Shown: positions 46,451-58,040 of the stretch, piece after piece
How the letters are laid out: each line of letters opens with the position of its first letter
Position numbering within the stretch: the first letter of the stretch is position 1
Origin: Isoperla grammatica
Lineage: Eukaryota > Arthropoda > Insecta > Plecoptera > Perlodidae
DNA length: 64,000 nucleotides
Direction: 5' to 3'
Assembly: GCA_945910005.1 (NCBI GenBank)
Contig: OX246741.1
Coordinates: 51,362,625-51,426,624, forward strand
Program-made: the position numbers and the translations under genes
Notes under the pieces: model-generated
Databases searched by the model: none
The model's input: only the letters and a program-made list of their open reading frames with translations
What the model was told of the DNA's origin: nothing

Positions 46451-49262
46451 GTCAGTACACAATATATTTGTATTTATATAACACTAACAAATAAGATGTA
46501 AACAACAATTTCTGGAACAAACCCCATATTACTATTACTCTACACATTATCCGTTTAAGCATGGGTTCAACTTAAAACCATTATAATCATACACTTATAT
46601 ACTGCATGTGTGAAATGTATGTGATTTTTCAGACAGGAATTCCTTTTTTTTTATTACGAGGAAAACGCTCTGTATGACGCGTTGATAAGCGAGCCATATC
46701 TAGAATTATATATATCTGTTCATATCTACGAACTTTGTGGCGAAAAGTTCTCAAAGCTAATAAAAACAAAAATTAACAACAATTCAAGAATGCGCATTGC
46801 AAATTTTTTTCTTATTTCGATAGCTATTATATTTTCCGACATTGTTGAATGCAGTGTAATGTGCGTTGCTAAGTCTTGTTAAAAGAGTTAACATAAATAT
46901 AAAATATAAGAATATAAGAATATAACATAATTGAGAAAATCACCTATAGAATTATCGTACTTGCAATATTAATTACAGTACATCAAAGTACATTCTATTC
47001 AATATTCTTGTATGACCAGGATCTTCAAACAAAACGTCAGTGTCAGGTTTAGAATTGTTTGGCATGTACGAACCTTGCAGGCGGCTCTGTGAAGCTATGG
47101 AACAATTATGTAGACTAGGTCGCCTCTTTACATGTTCAGTGTTCTGTGTCATGTTATGAGGTCAAAATTGTTATATCAACTTATGAAATTCCACGAATCT
47201 TTAATATCATATGTGCAGTGACCTAAATAAACCTGTGTGCAGGTTAAACTTATTGCGAGCTCATCATCTTCTTCTCCTTCTTGAAAAGTTCTGTTATACT
47301 TGAATTTAATGATGAAATATATGACAGTTTAATATGCTGCCAGTTAAAATTTAAAAATACCTAAAGTAGATTCTTGATATGTTGTCATTCTTAATTGAAG
47401 GACTTCATGTCATACAATATTGTTATATTCTTATACAACAATACAGACTTCATTCTCTTATTACGTTATCCTCCTCATATATTTGGTAAATATATATATT
47501 AAATTTGCGCAAAGCAATCTTGCAATTTATCACCCAACAATGACACAGACAGTTGTTGTGTTGATGGGATAGAGAAAGTGAACACACAAAACAAACATAG
47601 ATATAGCGCTGCTAAGCAACCTCCTTTTAGCGCCATTGATGAGTTATAACAATAAAACAACAATGAAAATTGACAACGAAACCACTCCTAATACAAGTTC
47701 ATTTTCTTGCCAACAGAATGCATCTAGTCAATGTTTAGTGCTCTATTGCATATCCTTGTTTTTTACCTATTATTATTGTTTCTTATAAATGTATGATGAA
47801 TTTTATAATAATTTTTGACCGAATGTTTGTGAAATCATTTAGATATTCGTACAGATGATCCTACCAGTACGTTTTACGGATATCTACAATCCATTGAGTT
47901 TCCACTGTTTTAGTTAGTTAGCCCAGAATAGAATCACGCCAGCACAATTTCGGTACCATTGTAAGTTCCGTGGAAACCTTCTTGATATATAAGATTTTGA
48001 CAACCTACACATTTAGGCTGGTGTTCGGACCCAGCATATTGGTCACCATGCTTCAACTTAATTTGTAATTTTCGTCGTCTCAAATGCATAACTCTGTTCA
48101 TTTTAAACTGCTAAGCTTTTAGCAAAATTATTGAATGTTACTAAATTGTTGTTATTGTCATTATACGTAAAAAATTGTATACTGTTGGTGAAGTATGTTT
48201 ATTGTAACATATCTGCAAACTAGGCTCAATGCACATTTTATACACGAAACTTAAATTACAATTTTAATGTCGATTATTTCACCAAGAAGTGTTGAGTACA
48301 GTTTTTTGATTAAGGTCAATATATTTTTGTAAATACATTTTATTTCTCTATCATCAAAATATATTATTAAAGTTAGTAACATTTTGAAAGTAGGTGTATG
48401 ATTTCACACATCAAATCATTTTAGATGAACGGAATCTAACATAATCGTGCACATCTCATAACAGAAGACAACAAACAGAAACATAAAATACACGTGTAAG
48501 TTATAACCAATAACAGAAGAACAATATGGCATATTACATGCTACTCTAATCCAGGCTATTATGTACGTCATAGTGTACATTATCTTGCTCATCCACGTGT
48601 GTACAATGATTACCTCCACTAACAAACCCAAACCAGCTGTATTATAACAAGCTAACAGTTCATAATGCCCTTGTTAAGTTACACTGACTGAACATTCATC
48701 ACAGGATCTAGGTCATGCAGATAATAACCCTGGTGTCCATGTTATGAAGCCAATAACGGCTCAAAGAGATACAATAGTAACCACGGTCAAAGTACTTCAG
48801 TAATGACATGGGTTGGGTAGTGACTTAGCGAGTGAAGCTTAGGACGCTAATTGAATTCAGTTATTGTGGTTTGTTGGATTCACATGTTTGGAAAGTAGCT
48901 TATTAATTAGTAAAATCAGTTTTTAATTATAATCTTGATTTTTTAAGTGTGTTAAATATTGTTAAACCTCATTGCAAAGATTTAGTTTACACGCATAAAA
49001 TTGTAAAAAAAATTTTGTTCTAAATTTATACGGACATTCTTCGTCATTCTTTCGTATTTTTGACTATGATGTAATATAATGTTCTGTATAGCATATTCAT
49101 CAGTTTATGTTTGCTCTTGGTGTTAGTTGTCGAAGCTCATAAAACCTTTTCAATATTATTCAACGTTTTCAAAAAAACATTAATGTCAGCTATTTCATTC
49201 ACCCCACTCCCCGCTTTTATCTAGAAGGTAGGTGGTTGTAGCGACTGTATTGTTTGTTGTAG
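46451..49262 (+). other. GARNL3: Intron 8
   Basis: A 2.8-kb AT-rich intron from GTCAGT to a TTGTAG acceptor. Several short open frames on both strands show no recognisable protein. I see no clear mobile element in it. Confidence 0.75.
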
Positions 49263-49366
49263 GGGACATGACTGGTAGATTCTCAGCGTACACCATCTAC
49301 GAGGGCCATGAGATAATGTTCCATGTGTCAACTATGCTGCCCTACTCGAAAGACAACCGGCAACAG
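49263..49366 (+). CDS. GARNL3: GARNL3-like Rap-GAP protein, exon 9
   Basis: Internal exon of 104 bp between TTGTAG and GTGAGA. It completes a Gly codon and encodes [20 protein letters not shown] through [13 protein letters not shown], phase 0 out. EIMFHVST(M/K)LPY is a signature of Rap-GAP domains. In Rap-GAPs the next residues form the catalytic helix with the asparagine thumb (KRHIGND); no such exon is visible in the 691 bp before the gap or in the 1.5 kb after it. This is therefore the last GARNL3 exon of copy A that can be read here. Confidence 0.93.
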
Positions 49367-49423
49367 GTGAGAACAAATACGAGTCACTTGTCCACAACAA
49401 GTATTATGTTCATGTTATTATTA

Positions 49424-49586
49424 TAGGCAACCCAAGACTACCTTTCATATGCTTTCGTCACAGGCGAGGCACTCGTAGCCAACCAGCGAGCCGCCCGAGA
49501 CACACCCGCTCAAATACCGATCGCTGATTGCCTACCATCCTCTCACCTTTGACGAAAGCATATGTAAGGTTGTCTTGGGTTGTCTA
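49424..49586. mobile_element. 163-bp TA-target MITE
   Basis: Ends TAGGCAACCCAAGACTACC on the left and, read backwards, TAGACAACCCAAGACAACC on the right; the arms continue to about 37 bp through CATATGCTTTCGTCA. A TA dinucleotide abuts both ends (49422-49423 and 49587-49588), as in Tc1/mariner-type MITEs. It lies 57 bp after exon 9. Confidence 0.9.
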
Positions 49587-50057
49587 TAGACGAATATCAA
49601 TAACAAATATATTATTAAATATCAATAATCTGAAAGAGGGGAAAATGTTGTTTGTTATATTTGACCTATTTTATGTTCCAAATACGTTTATGTGTAGTAG
49701 TATGCATTATGTAATAATATGTAGTTTATTTATGCAATTTATTCTACACTCTTACTCTCTTACTCTTACTATTTCTCATTTCATTTATTTAGTCATCACT
49801 TATATATCAAAATAAATATAGTTTCTACCTCAAATACTCTTATTAGTTCAGGATAAAATGAACACATTCGTGACGGGACAAAAATTCACTATAATACCTT
49901 TGAGTCAAGATACTGAATCTATCTCACATTTCACCGTCATTAAGTTTTGAAAATAGTATTAATATTGGAGTCAACCCACCTACAGTGTGAACTGAAACTT
50001 TGATTTGAAACTTTGATAAACTGTATTATATAACTAATTGACTTCTTGCCTGATGTT
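49587..50057. other. AT-rich sequence up to the gap
   Basis: Presumed start of intron 9 of copy A. No exon, in particular none encoding the expected RKRHIGND segment, and no repeat element is recognised. Confidence 0.6.
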
Positions 50058-50257
50058 NNNNNNNNNNNNNNNNNNNNNNNNNNNNNNNNNNNNNNNNNNN
50101 NNNNNNNNNNNNNNNNNNNNNNNNNNNNNNNNNNNNNNNNNNNNNNNNNNNNNNNNNNNNNNNNNNNNNNNNNNNNNNNNNNNNNNNNNNNNNNNNNNNN
50201 NNNNNNNNNNNNNNNNNNNNNNNNNNNNNNNNNNNNNNNNNNNNNNNNNNNNNNNNN
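50058..50257. other. Assembly gap of exactly 200 N
   Basis: Two hundred consecutive N. A round length usually denotes a scaffolding join of unknown size. Everything after it may be on a different contig, which matters because copy B begins only 1.5 kb later. Confidence 0.99.
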
Positions 50258-50310
50258 CCCTGGCGGGGGCTCGTCGAACTACCGAAGCTCCGCCAGGTGA
50301 CTGACGGACC
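50258..50310. mobile_element. Palindromic remnant of the hAT-like MITE at the gap edge
   Basis: The first bases after the gap, CCCTGGCGGGGGCTCGTCG, match the inverted right arm of the 9769-10033 element; they are followed at once by CGAAGCTCCGCCAGG and GACGGACCT, the inverted left arm. The two arms sit almost back to back with hardly any interior. The outer left end is lost in the gap. Confidence 0.75.
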
Positions 50311-50600
50311 TCGAGTAGTAGTGTAGTATTTATTAACCTCTTTGAATTTTTGTAGACAGTACAATCCAAAATGTGTAAATCATTTGAGTTGTCATTGAAG
50401 CTAGAGTGAACTTAGACACATGTACAAACATATAGTTTCCAAGAGGGAGAGTGACCACTCCAGCCAGAAGGCCGTGGTGGAGAAACATCAGAAACCACTA
50501 AAGAAGCAAGTAGTAGTACTATTTAATGTGTATTTGTCTTTTTGAATTCTTTTTGACATTTACAATCCAATATGTGCAGATCATTTGAGTTATCAATTAT
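50311..50600. repeat. Diverged direct repeat, two units of about 80 bp
   Basis: TAGTATTTATTAACCTCTTT... through CAATCCAAAATGTGTAAATC and ATTTGAGTTGTCA (about 50320-50392) recurs as TACTATTTAATGTGTATTTG... through CAATCCAATATGTGCAGATC and ATTTGAGTTATCA (about 50517-50600). The possible exon at 50420-50509 lies between the two units. Confidence 0.6.
50420..50509 (+). CDS. Possible upstream coding exon (copy B side)
   Basis: An ATG opens a 30-codon frame starting MYKHIVSKRE and ending KPLKKQ, followed by a weak donor GTAGTA in phase 0. Exon 2 of copy B also begins in phase 0, so joining would be in frame. The residues are protein-like but I cannot match them to the variable N terminus of GARNL3. 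The start context is poor and the donor is non-ideal, so this may be chance. Confidence 0.22.
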
Positions 50601-51272
50601 TACAAACGAACAAAAGTACCACACACAATTAGTTGAAGCTGGGCTACTTAAAAATTTCTCGCAGTTCCACGACTGCCACAAATCTATCATTGACAAGTAC
50701 CTTTAAACTTCTTGACACTACGAACACTAACAGAAGTTAGGCTACTAGCTGCTGTTAAGAATGTAATGTGAACTGAGTTAACGGAGGTCAATTTAACACT
50801 GACCCTATTATTTTCACTTTATTTAACTTCTGTTAGTATAACTGCTGTTAGTGGCCAAAGTATGAACAAGGTAAGACAGGTTGATAAAGTCTCTTACGGA
50901 ATTGTGCCTAAACATTGTCACAGTAAAACCAGTGCGACACGTTAATCCTGTAACACCTACACTCCTCTCCTCAAGTACAATAGTTATCCACTTTCGAGTT
51001 ATCGATTCTAAATTATCGTAGTCGGCAGCGCATATGGAGACTGTGTCCCTAAGCTAATTGTGATTGCGCATACATAATGTTATCAGTATAGACTGTGGTG
51101 GTTGTCTTTCACCCTATGGCTGTGTTTGTACCCGGAGACTGTGCACGCCAAGTGTTTAACATGACCCAATTAGACTACTGACCGGAACTATGACACATTT
51201 GCACAAGTTGGAACGATTATTATCGGAGTCGTAGTTTGATGCTGAATTTCGATACTATCGATGAGTGAGTAA
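50601..51272. other. Non-coding stretch before the long-armed MITE
   Basis: Mixed composition with an imperfect short inverted pair near CACTAACAGAAGTTA (about 50729) and TAACTTCTGTTAGT (about 50824). No exon or RNA gene is recognised. Its counterpart, if copy A is an allele, would lie upstream of this window. Confidence 0.5.
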
Positions 51273-51531
51273 TATAGGGTAGAGGCTCAACGCCATTGGC
51301 AGTTTGTATACCGTCTGTCACTGCCCAACGTACTTTAGTCGGGTAGTAGCAGTTCGCGAGCGACGCGATGACGCAGCCTGATTGGTCGGCTACTTCGCCG
51401 AAGATATACGAAGACAGCCGAAAAGTCCGACATCGCGTCGCTTGGCGAACTTCTACTACCCGACTTAAGTATGTTGGGCAGTAAAGGCGGTAGACAAACT
51501 GCCGATGGCGTTGTTTGGCCTCTACCCTATA
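51273..51531. mobile_element. 259-bp MITE with about 95-bp arms
   Basis: The left arm TATAGGGTAGAGGCTCAACG pairs with the right end read backwards TATAGGGTAGAGGCCAAACA, and both continue through GGCAGTTTGT, CACTGCCCAA-like and AGTCGGGTAGTAG segments to an inner GCGACGCGATG. It is GC-richer than its surroundings, with many CpG in the arms. It lies just before the point where copy B begins. Confidence 0.88.
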
Positions 51532-52737
51532 CTCAACGATACTATCTGTTATTTTCCTTTATTAATTGCACCTTTAATGACCAATTATGACATAGCGGAG
51601 GCGTTAATTAAAATCATTTTAATTAAGATTTAACCACAAAAAGGTATAAGAATAGAATGTCAAACTGACAGGAAGCCGTGGAATAATTTGGTAATAGTTA
51701 AAAAGAAAAAAGCGTTTTATAGCGTTTTTAAAGATGAATATTTGATGTAGCATCGATTCTATAAAACGATATTTTCACGTACCTCTAGCTAGGCTATATT
51801 GCTGGTTATAATGTACCTACTAGCAATAATATCACATCAATGTCAACACATTTTTGAAAAAAATAAAATTGGATATGAATTTAGAATTTATTAAATGACA
51901 GCCATTATTTTGATTGAAATGTGTACAAATATTTGTGTGAAGATCCGTCTCTAGCTTTTATACAAAAAGGGTGGGAGGGGATGAGAGATGTTAGGTCGGA
52001 ATGTAGGGTGAACCATTGTGTAAATATCATGCAATAAAACCGTGAATTGTCAATAACGTCCATTTCCAATCCCCACTGAGCCATATTATCTAAATAACGC
52101 GTAATCCAACAAAATTAATAACGCCCAAGCTTCCTACATACTTACGCGGCGACCCGAATTAAAATGTTTCAAGTATACTTTTCTTTTGTATAAATGACAT
52201 TTTTTTGTTCAAAACCAAGAAATAATTAATCCTCATTTTTAAGTGGACCCTTTGAGAAGTGAACTCAAGACGTGAATTAAAAGTACTACTGTAATAATTT
52301 CATGTTTTATGTCTGAAGTTTGAAAATATAGTTTGCTGTAAAATTTGAATCGAAATATAATTTTGGGTAGATATTTATCTTCCTTGCATTTTATTTGTGA
52401 TGGACAAAATAGTTGACATTAAAACACAAGAGTTTCAGACTTTTATATTAAAAACAGAGTTACAACAGAATCAGAAATGCTGATGGAACAGTTTGTGATA
52501 TCTCAACCGTAACTAATATATCGAAACTCACAGAGGTATAGGACAAAGTTACTTCAATAACTTCTGTTACGCTGATTCTTTTTTTAGAATGTTACCTAAA
52601 AGTTTGTGAAAAGGATTCAATGTTATAATTGGGGAGATATTTCTACCCTGCAGTTGGCTTTGTCAAACTTGTTACGAATTGAAAGATAAAGTTTGTGCTA
52701 AAAATATATCTAACGAGTTGTTATGAACGTATCCGTA

Positions 52738-53164
52738 CACAGCACAGCACAGCACAGCACAGCACGGCACAGCACAGCTTAGCACAGCACAGCACGGCAC
52801 AGCTTAGCACAGCACAGCACAGCACAGCACAGCACAGCACAGCACAGCACAGCACAGCACAGCACAGCACAGCACGGCACGGCACAGCACAGCACAGCAC
52901 AGCACAGCACAGCACAGCACAGCACAGCACAGCACAGCACGGCACAGCACAGCACAGCACAGCACAGCACAGCTTAGCACAGCACGGCACAGCTTAGCAC
53001 AGCACAGCACAGCACAGCACAGCACAGCACAGCACAGCACAGCACAGCACAGCACAGCACAGCACAGCACAGCACAGCACAGCACAGCACAGCACAGGAC
53101 AGCACAGCACAGCACAGCACAGCACAGCACAGCACAGCACAGCACAGCACAGCACAGTACAGCA
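52738..53164. repeat. Pentanucleotide microsatellite (GCACA)n, copy B
   Basis: About 85 units at the same place as the copy A array, under a third of its length. It is nearly all GCACA with scattered GCACG and several GCTTA units not seen in copy A, and it lacks the large GCACG block. All frames through it are open for the same arithmetical reason as in copy A. Confidence 0.97.
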
Positions 53165-53496
53165 GTTTGCTTGGCTATTGTAGGAAAAGAGGGCTCAATG
53201 ATTGTGTTTTAAGGTAATTCGGTGTAATTACATGATTGTTGTTATACTCGCTCAGTTGGTTCATCAATAGATGAAACAAGATGAACGAAGGCATATATGT
53301 GTACCTGTATACCTATGCTTATCATTATAAGTAATGTAGACCAACACATGTATCAAATCATATATTAATTATTTTAATAGTGCTTTATCTTTATGTTCGT
53401 AATGTTTATCATGTACATTTAAAGCATAAGAGGGCAAATACATATATCTGTATCTAGTATGAAATACTTGCACATATAGATACTTCATAGTTTGCA

Positions 53497-53781
53497 CGTC
53501 GTCACATCTTTGCGCGTAGCGGCCACATTTGCAATCAAGCTTTGACGTTATTGCCATAAAGAAACTGTTATGGTAGAACACGACATCCTTTGTTTAAAAT
53601 TCAGCCTGCTTTTTTATATAAAATTGTTGTGTGGTAAAACAATTTGTTTTATACTTTTTTATGTTTACTTTTTAAATTCTAAATTATGCTTATTTTATAA
53701 ATATGAATAATATTCACCGATGATCTAGGATAGATCTACATCAATTGTGTCGCAATCATGGCCGCTGTGACGTCACGTGGG
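53497..53781 (+). mobile_element. Short dispersed element with CRE/E-box end, copy B
   Basis: Counterpart of 2725-2970, again from GTCGTCACATC to TGACGTCACGTGG. A segment at about 53567-53640 differs from copy A. The composite TGACGTCACGTG end (53768-53779) is intact. Confidence 0.55.
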
Positions 53782-53858
53782 AACTATGAATACACCTGTG
53801 CTGTATTTTAAATTTCAAATAAAAAAATAAAAAACCTTGGTAAACTAGGACTTCCGTG

Positions 53859-53890
53859 AAGTGGGAAGTGGGAAGTGGGAAGTGGGAAGG
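53859..53890. repeat. 7-bp tandem repeat (GTGGGAA)n, copy B
   Basis: About four and a half units, against about nine and a half in copy A. Confidence 0.93.
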
Positions 53891-54037
53891 GCCGACAATT
53901 TAGCGTTGTGCAATTTAGTTTTGGCGCGCGGCAATGGTGAGAGTGGCCATCTAGAGTCGGACGTTGGAATCACACTTGAACCAGCGTCCAAACACAATTG
54001 TGTTTGTGTTTAAGAGGGAACTGTGTTTGTGTTTCAG

Positions 54038-54124
54038 CTGCCCCAAATTGAGGTCGACGGGCAGGAGCTGAACGGCCGACGGTTCCGGGTGGAAAACGGT
54101 GACTCGTTGGGAGAGAAAGAAGAG
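54038..54124 (+). CDS. GARNL3: GARNL3-like Rap-GAP protein, exon 2 (copy B)
   Basis: Same 87-bp exon as 3262-3348 with TTTCAG and GTAAGA borders. The protein is identical; the five base differences are GTT/GTC, GAA/GAG, GGG/GGT, CTG/TTG and GAA/GAG. The absence of amino-acid changes argues that both copies have been under purifying selection or split very recently, as expected of two alleles. Confidence 0.88.
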
Positions 54125-54411
54125 GTAAGAAAATTACTTTCTCGTAATGTCTTGTTTTATTTTTGGAACAATTTGGGGGGAGAACTACTCGTTGCCTTTC
54201 TTACTGCTGCCAAACTCACACATTCAAGGGGTCTCATTGTCGTTCTAGTCGGCGTAGTAGGTGGAGTTTAATATTTATGTTAGTCCAGTATGTGTTTTGT
54301 TTTATCTGTTAAGATATCTTTAAAGATTGAAAGATTGAAAGATTTATTTCCTTTCTACAATTGTGTCCAAGTAGACGGTGGTAAAATTATAACTTATATT
54401 ACACTTATTTA

Positions 54412-54831
54412 AAGGCCGATTCACAATTGAAATAAGAGTTGCAATAGTGAAATAGCAATAAGGTTTCAGCGAATTAGAACATGCAATAACAATGCTGTGG
54501 TTCACAACTGTCACAGTGGATTGAAATAGTTATAAGAATTGAATCAATTTCATTTCTTATTTCAACTTCCCATTATGCACCGTATGACGAACCAATCAGA
54601 ACCGCAGAATAGCAGAAGAGCCAGAAGAGAAGGCCTACTACGGAGATCAAATCAAAAACAGTGGTGTCGGATGTACTGTTGTTGATGTCGTCAATGAAAG
54701 TAAATACATATTAAAGCACTGGCTTGACTACTTAAATAAGGTACTAGGAGGGTGTTGTGAACCAATAGCTTCTTATTTCACTATTTCACGGATTCTGATT
54801 GCAACTCTTATTTCAATTGTGGATCAGCCTT
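54412..54831. mobile_element. MITE-like element, about 420 bp (copy B)
   Basis: Counterpart of 3644-4071, with ends AAGGCCGATTCACAATTG and, read backwards, AAGGCTGATCCACAATTG. Small indels distinguish it from copy A. Confidence 0.85.
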
Positions 54832-55950
54832 AATTTGTCATATTATGATTCTTAAGTAGAGAATGAACATCTGCACAAACAGGTTCTTCAGATAGGCTGA
54901 TGCTTCCATTATTTTAAAGTTCTACTGAAATATAACCGAAAGCCTGTATTACGCGGTCAAGTGTTTTCATCTAACTTCTTGAATTGACAAAAGTACATCA
55001 AACACGGAAGGATTTTAATAGCGAAGCTATTTCTATTAAGGTATTTGATAATATTAAAAGACAAAATACAACAATAGTTATTTTTTGTGGATGCTTCTTT
55101 GAAATTCAAGATGTTGGATGACAAAAATTAACTAAAAACTATTACTTTCATTTTACCCAAAAACATTACTATCGCTGGTCACTTATCAGTTACCCTTTAG
55201 TATGGACACATTGATTATTATTTCCCTTTTTATTTGTTTTTTAACAACGTAGGGTATTGCCAGACAAATAAGTTATATCTCTTCTCAGTATTATTTATCT
55301 CCGTAATGTTAGATTAAATTTGAGTACAAGTTAATGCAAAACAAGATTGTATACAATTTTGTATTTGTTTTCTATGTCTTGTTGACGGAGAGTAAACATA
55401 GAACGGGGACTTTTCCTAGACTACGTAAAACGGTTTCCAAGCAAAGTAGAAACTGCAATCTGAAAAGAGGATTAGATAACGAAAATAATGTTTGCGCAAA
55501 GATTACAAAGACTCGTTCAAAGAGCGTTGAGATCTGGTTTGCTGTAGTAGAGCGATAGGATATAAGACTCACGAATTGATTTATTTTGATAGAAACAGAA
55601 TGACGCGAGAATGTAAATCTTGCAGAGATGAGATTGGAAAGGGAGACATCTCAGAATGATGAACGCTTATTAATTTTGTATTACTTTTTTATTTTTCAAA
55701 TAATATTAAACATGAATTAATATTTGACACAAAATATAATAAAAATCATTGTATTATAGCAAAATTAGCTCCTCGTCGTGTTGAGGTAAGGACATAATAT
55801 ATGGTTAAATTAACACATTTTGCGACACGGTAATTAACACATTAATTAGTTATACAAAAATTAATATTAAAATACTCATTAATATGATTAATTTCATTGA
55901 CGTTAATGTTTAGGCTATTTCAGAGCGCTGACTCAATCAGTATATTTACC

Positions 55951-56257
55951 ATGGGTCTTTTCGAAGACAATATTTATTTTATTATCAAATACACATTCGG
56001 CAACGATTACATTCCATTCGAAACCAATGTCCATTAACAAAGAAATCGATACATGGCTGTGGGCTAAATATCCTGAAGCCATCGCTATTGATGAAACCAA
56101 ATGTGTTATATCGAAGCATCACGTTCAAATTACAAATATCTGTATTCCAGGAGCGAAAACATTCATCAAAGAGTTTAGTTGGTGTGGATATTTTCCCTGT
56201 AATAATAGTGACGCGAACAATATTTACTTGGCGGATTTCAATCCGAGTTGTGTTTAA
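55951..56257 (+). pseudogene. Broken short ORF of unknown origin (copy B)
   Basis: The frame begun by ATG in ACCATGG context reads MGLFEDNIYF and continues to IPFETNVH before a stop at 56035. The overlapping frame from 56027 (MSINKEIDTWLW...) stays open for 76 codons to ...LADFNPSCV. Copy A shows an earlier stop in the first part and a 2-base indel in the second. No family is recognised, and a minus-strand frame (55985-56284) is equally open, so which strand was coding, if any, is undecided. Confidence 0.25.
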
Positions 56258-56426
56258 ATCTGTCGGTTCTTCAGCGTTCAACATGATCGTTGTTATTCAA
56301 CAGTCGTGTTTGCTTTACAGCTTAAAATGGAACTATCACTTGATTTGTGCGTTCGATTCATTCGATCTTATATAACACGTAAATAATAGTCTTTATAATA
56401 CAAGTAGTAATAATAGTGACGCGTAG

Positions 56427-56591
56427 TATAGTCGTCGTACAACAACTCGGTAATGCTTCCGTCACGGGTGGTGAGCGGCAGCCAATCAGCGACCGTGGCT
56501 AATTCAGATACCTGCTCGGGTTGGCCGAGAAGGTAAACACGTCATTGATTGATGACGAAAGCGTTCCCGAAGTTGCTGTACGACTACTATA
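56427..56591. mobile_element. MITE-like element, about 165 bp (copy B)
   Basis: Counterpart of 5658-5822. The left arm here reads TATAGTCGTCGTACAACAAC, closer to its partner arm than in copy A. Confidence 0.8.
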
Positions 56592-57229
56592 ACAGTAGTA
56601 GCGAGGTTTATGATCGGCTAGCGGTAGATATGATCATTGATATAGGGCAGGGGTTACGAAACTATTTGAGTTTGCTTTTTACAAAGTATTGAATTTACTT
56701 TGTCCAGGCGTGCCAAATTCCCCCAAATAACAATTTTAATGATATTTGTATTATAACACTTTGAATAATTATTATATTTTGCAGGAAACAAAGGTATTTC
56801 TATGACAGTCTTTAAGTTACCTCTAATGATGGGTGGTGTAACCTACCCAAAACGCCAGCCATGTATCAGCCATGTTACCAGAAATCGATTCAGCAATACC
56901 CGGAAGCCAAGTTGTATTACTTAGTCGGGTATTGAAAGCCTGCGAAGAAGCAGTTGTTGCAGTGATAATGATAGTTTTTGGATATTGATAAAGGTAGCAG
57001 GAGTTTCAGTGAACAAGAAATACACATGTGTGTGGATTACTTGTGATATTCAGAAATTTAAAAAACCACCCCCCGACTGGGATTTACCTTAACATTTATA
57101 ATACAAACAATACATACGTTCATATATACAAACATATACAATACATATATACAATAATACATTTATGCATACATATAAATGATATAATACAAAATACATA
57201 TATACATACAATACAATATCCATATACCG

Positions 57230-57625
57230 ATAGAGGTGGCTCAGCGGTAAGACGCGAGACTCTAATTCGGGAGGTCGCCAGTTCGATTCCGGCCACCGGC
57301 AGTCCTGACTGAAGGTTTTTCCTAGGTTTTCCTCAGTCGTAAAGGCGAGTGCTGGGATTGAGTCCTACTAACAGCCCTCGGACATTCCTGGGTATCCAAA
57401 CACCCTAATGACCGAAATTCAAATATCCATTACCGATCAATGACATACTATAACTTCCTCTCCATCTATTTCGCCCTGTAACTTTTAACTGTATATAATT
57501 GTATGTAATTGGTTTAATTGTATGTACCTGTGGGCTAAAGAGGATATGGGCATGCCCATAACCCTACACTGGCCATCCTGTCCTTCCATGGGACAGGAAA
57601 ACAACAATAACAATAAAATTAATTA
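57230..57625 (+). mobile_element. tRNA-derived SINE, about 395 bp, copy B only
   Basis: The head has an A box TGGCTCAGCGG (57237-57247) and a B box GTTCGATTCC (57281-57290) at tRNA spacing. A body of about 250 bp follows, then an A-rich tail AACAACAATAACAATAAAAT. Copy A lacks it at the corresponding point (about 6360). It belongs to the tRNA-head SINE class; I do not recognise the body. It cannot be a functional tRNA: the acceptor arm does not pair and the body is continuous with the head. Confidence 0.85.
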
Positions 57626-57718
57626 ATTAAACACCCTAATAACGTATAGTTAGTCGCCTGAAGAGAGGCACATCGGGTAAAGCTAGTGTGCACCCTATAA
57701 CGGGTATTCCTACGAAAA

Positions 57719-57737
57719 AGTATTATTATTATTATTA

Positions 57738-57784
<47 letters not shown>

Positions 57785-57836
57785 TTTATTATAATTATTT
57801 TTATTATTATTATTATCATTATTAATATTATATCCA
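57719..57836. repeat. (ATT)n microsatellite, copy B only
   Basis: An interrupted ATT run with a few TTTATT and AATT interruptions, downstream of the SINE. Copy A has no counterpart. Confidence 0.95.
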
Positions 57837-57849
57837 TATTAAATTGCCA

Positions 57850-58040
57850 ATCCAGGTGGTCTAATGATAAAGGTGCCCACCCGGTCAATAGAAGACCTGG
57901 TTTCGATTCCCTGTCGGGTTTGGTTATTTAATTTCTGATTATCACAACAAACGTAAACATATCTGGGGAGTGAGCTGTTCAATTCTATTTTTAGAACTCA
58001 ATCACAATCTCACTCCTGCTTGTACAACAGGGCTGTAACG
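57850..58040 (+). mobile_element. tRNA-Glu-like SINE, uninterrupted (copy B)
   Basis: A box part TGGTCTAATGATAAAGG and B box part TTTCGATTCC (57901-57910) lie at tRNA spacing, followed by TGTCGGGTTTGG and a body shared with copy A. In copy A the same sequence is split by a MITE between the two boxes (6437-6698). Confidence 0.75.

Noticed and set aside
50026..50369. Frames of 84-112 codons crossing the N run
   Set aside because: They consist almost entirely of unknown residues from the gap.
57230..57302. Functional tRNA gene
   Set aside because: A and B boxes are present but the acceptor stem does not pair, and the sequence continues into a SINE body and A-rich tail.
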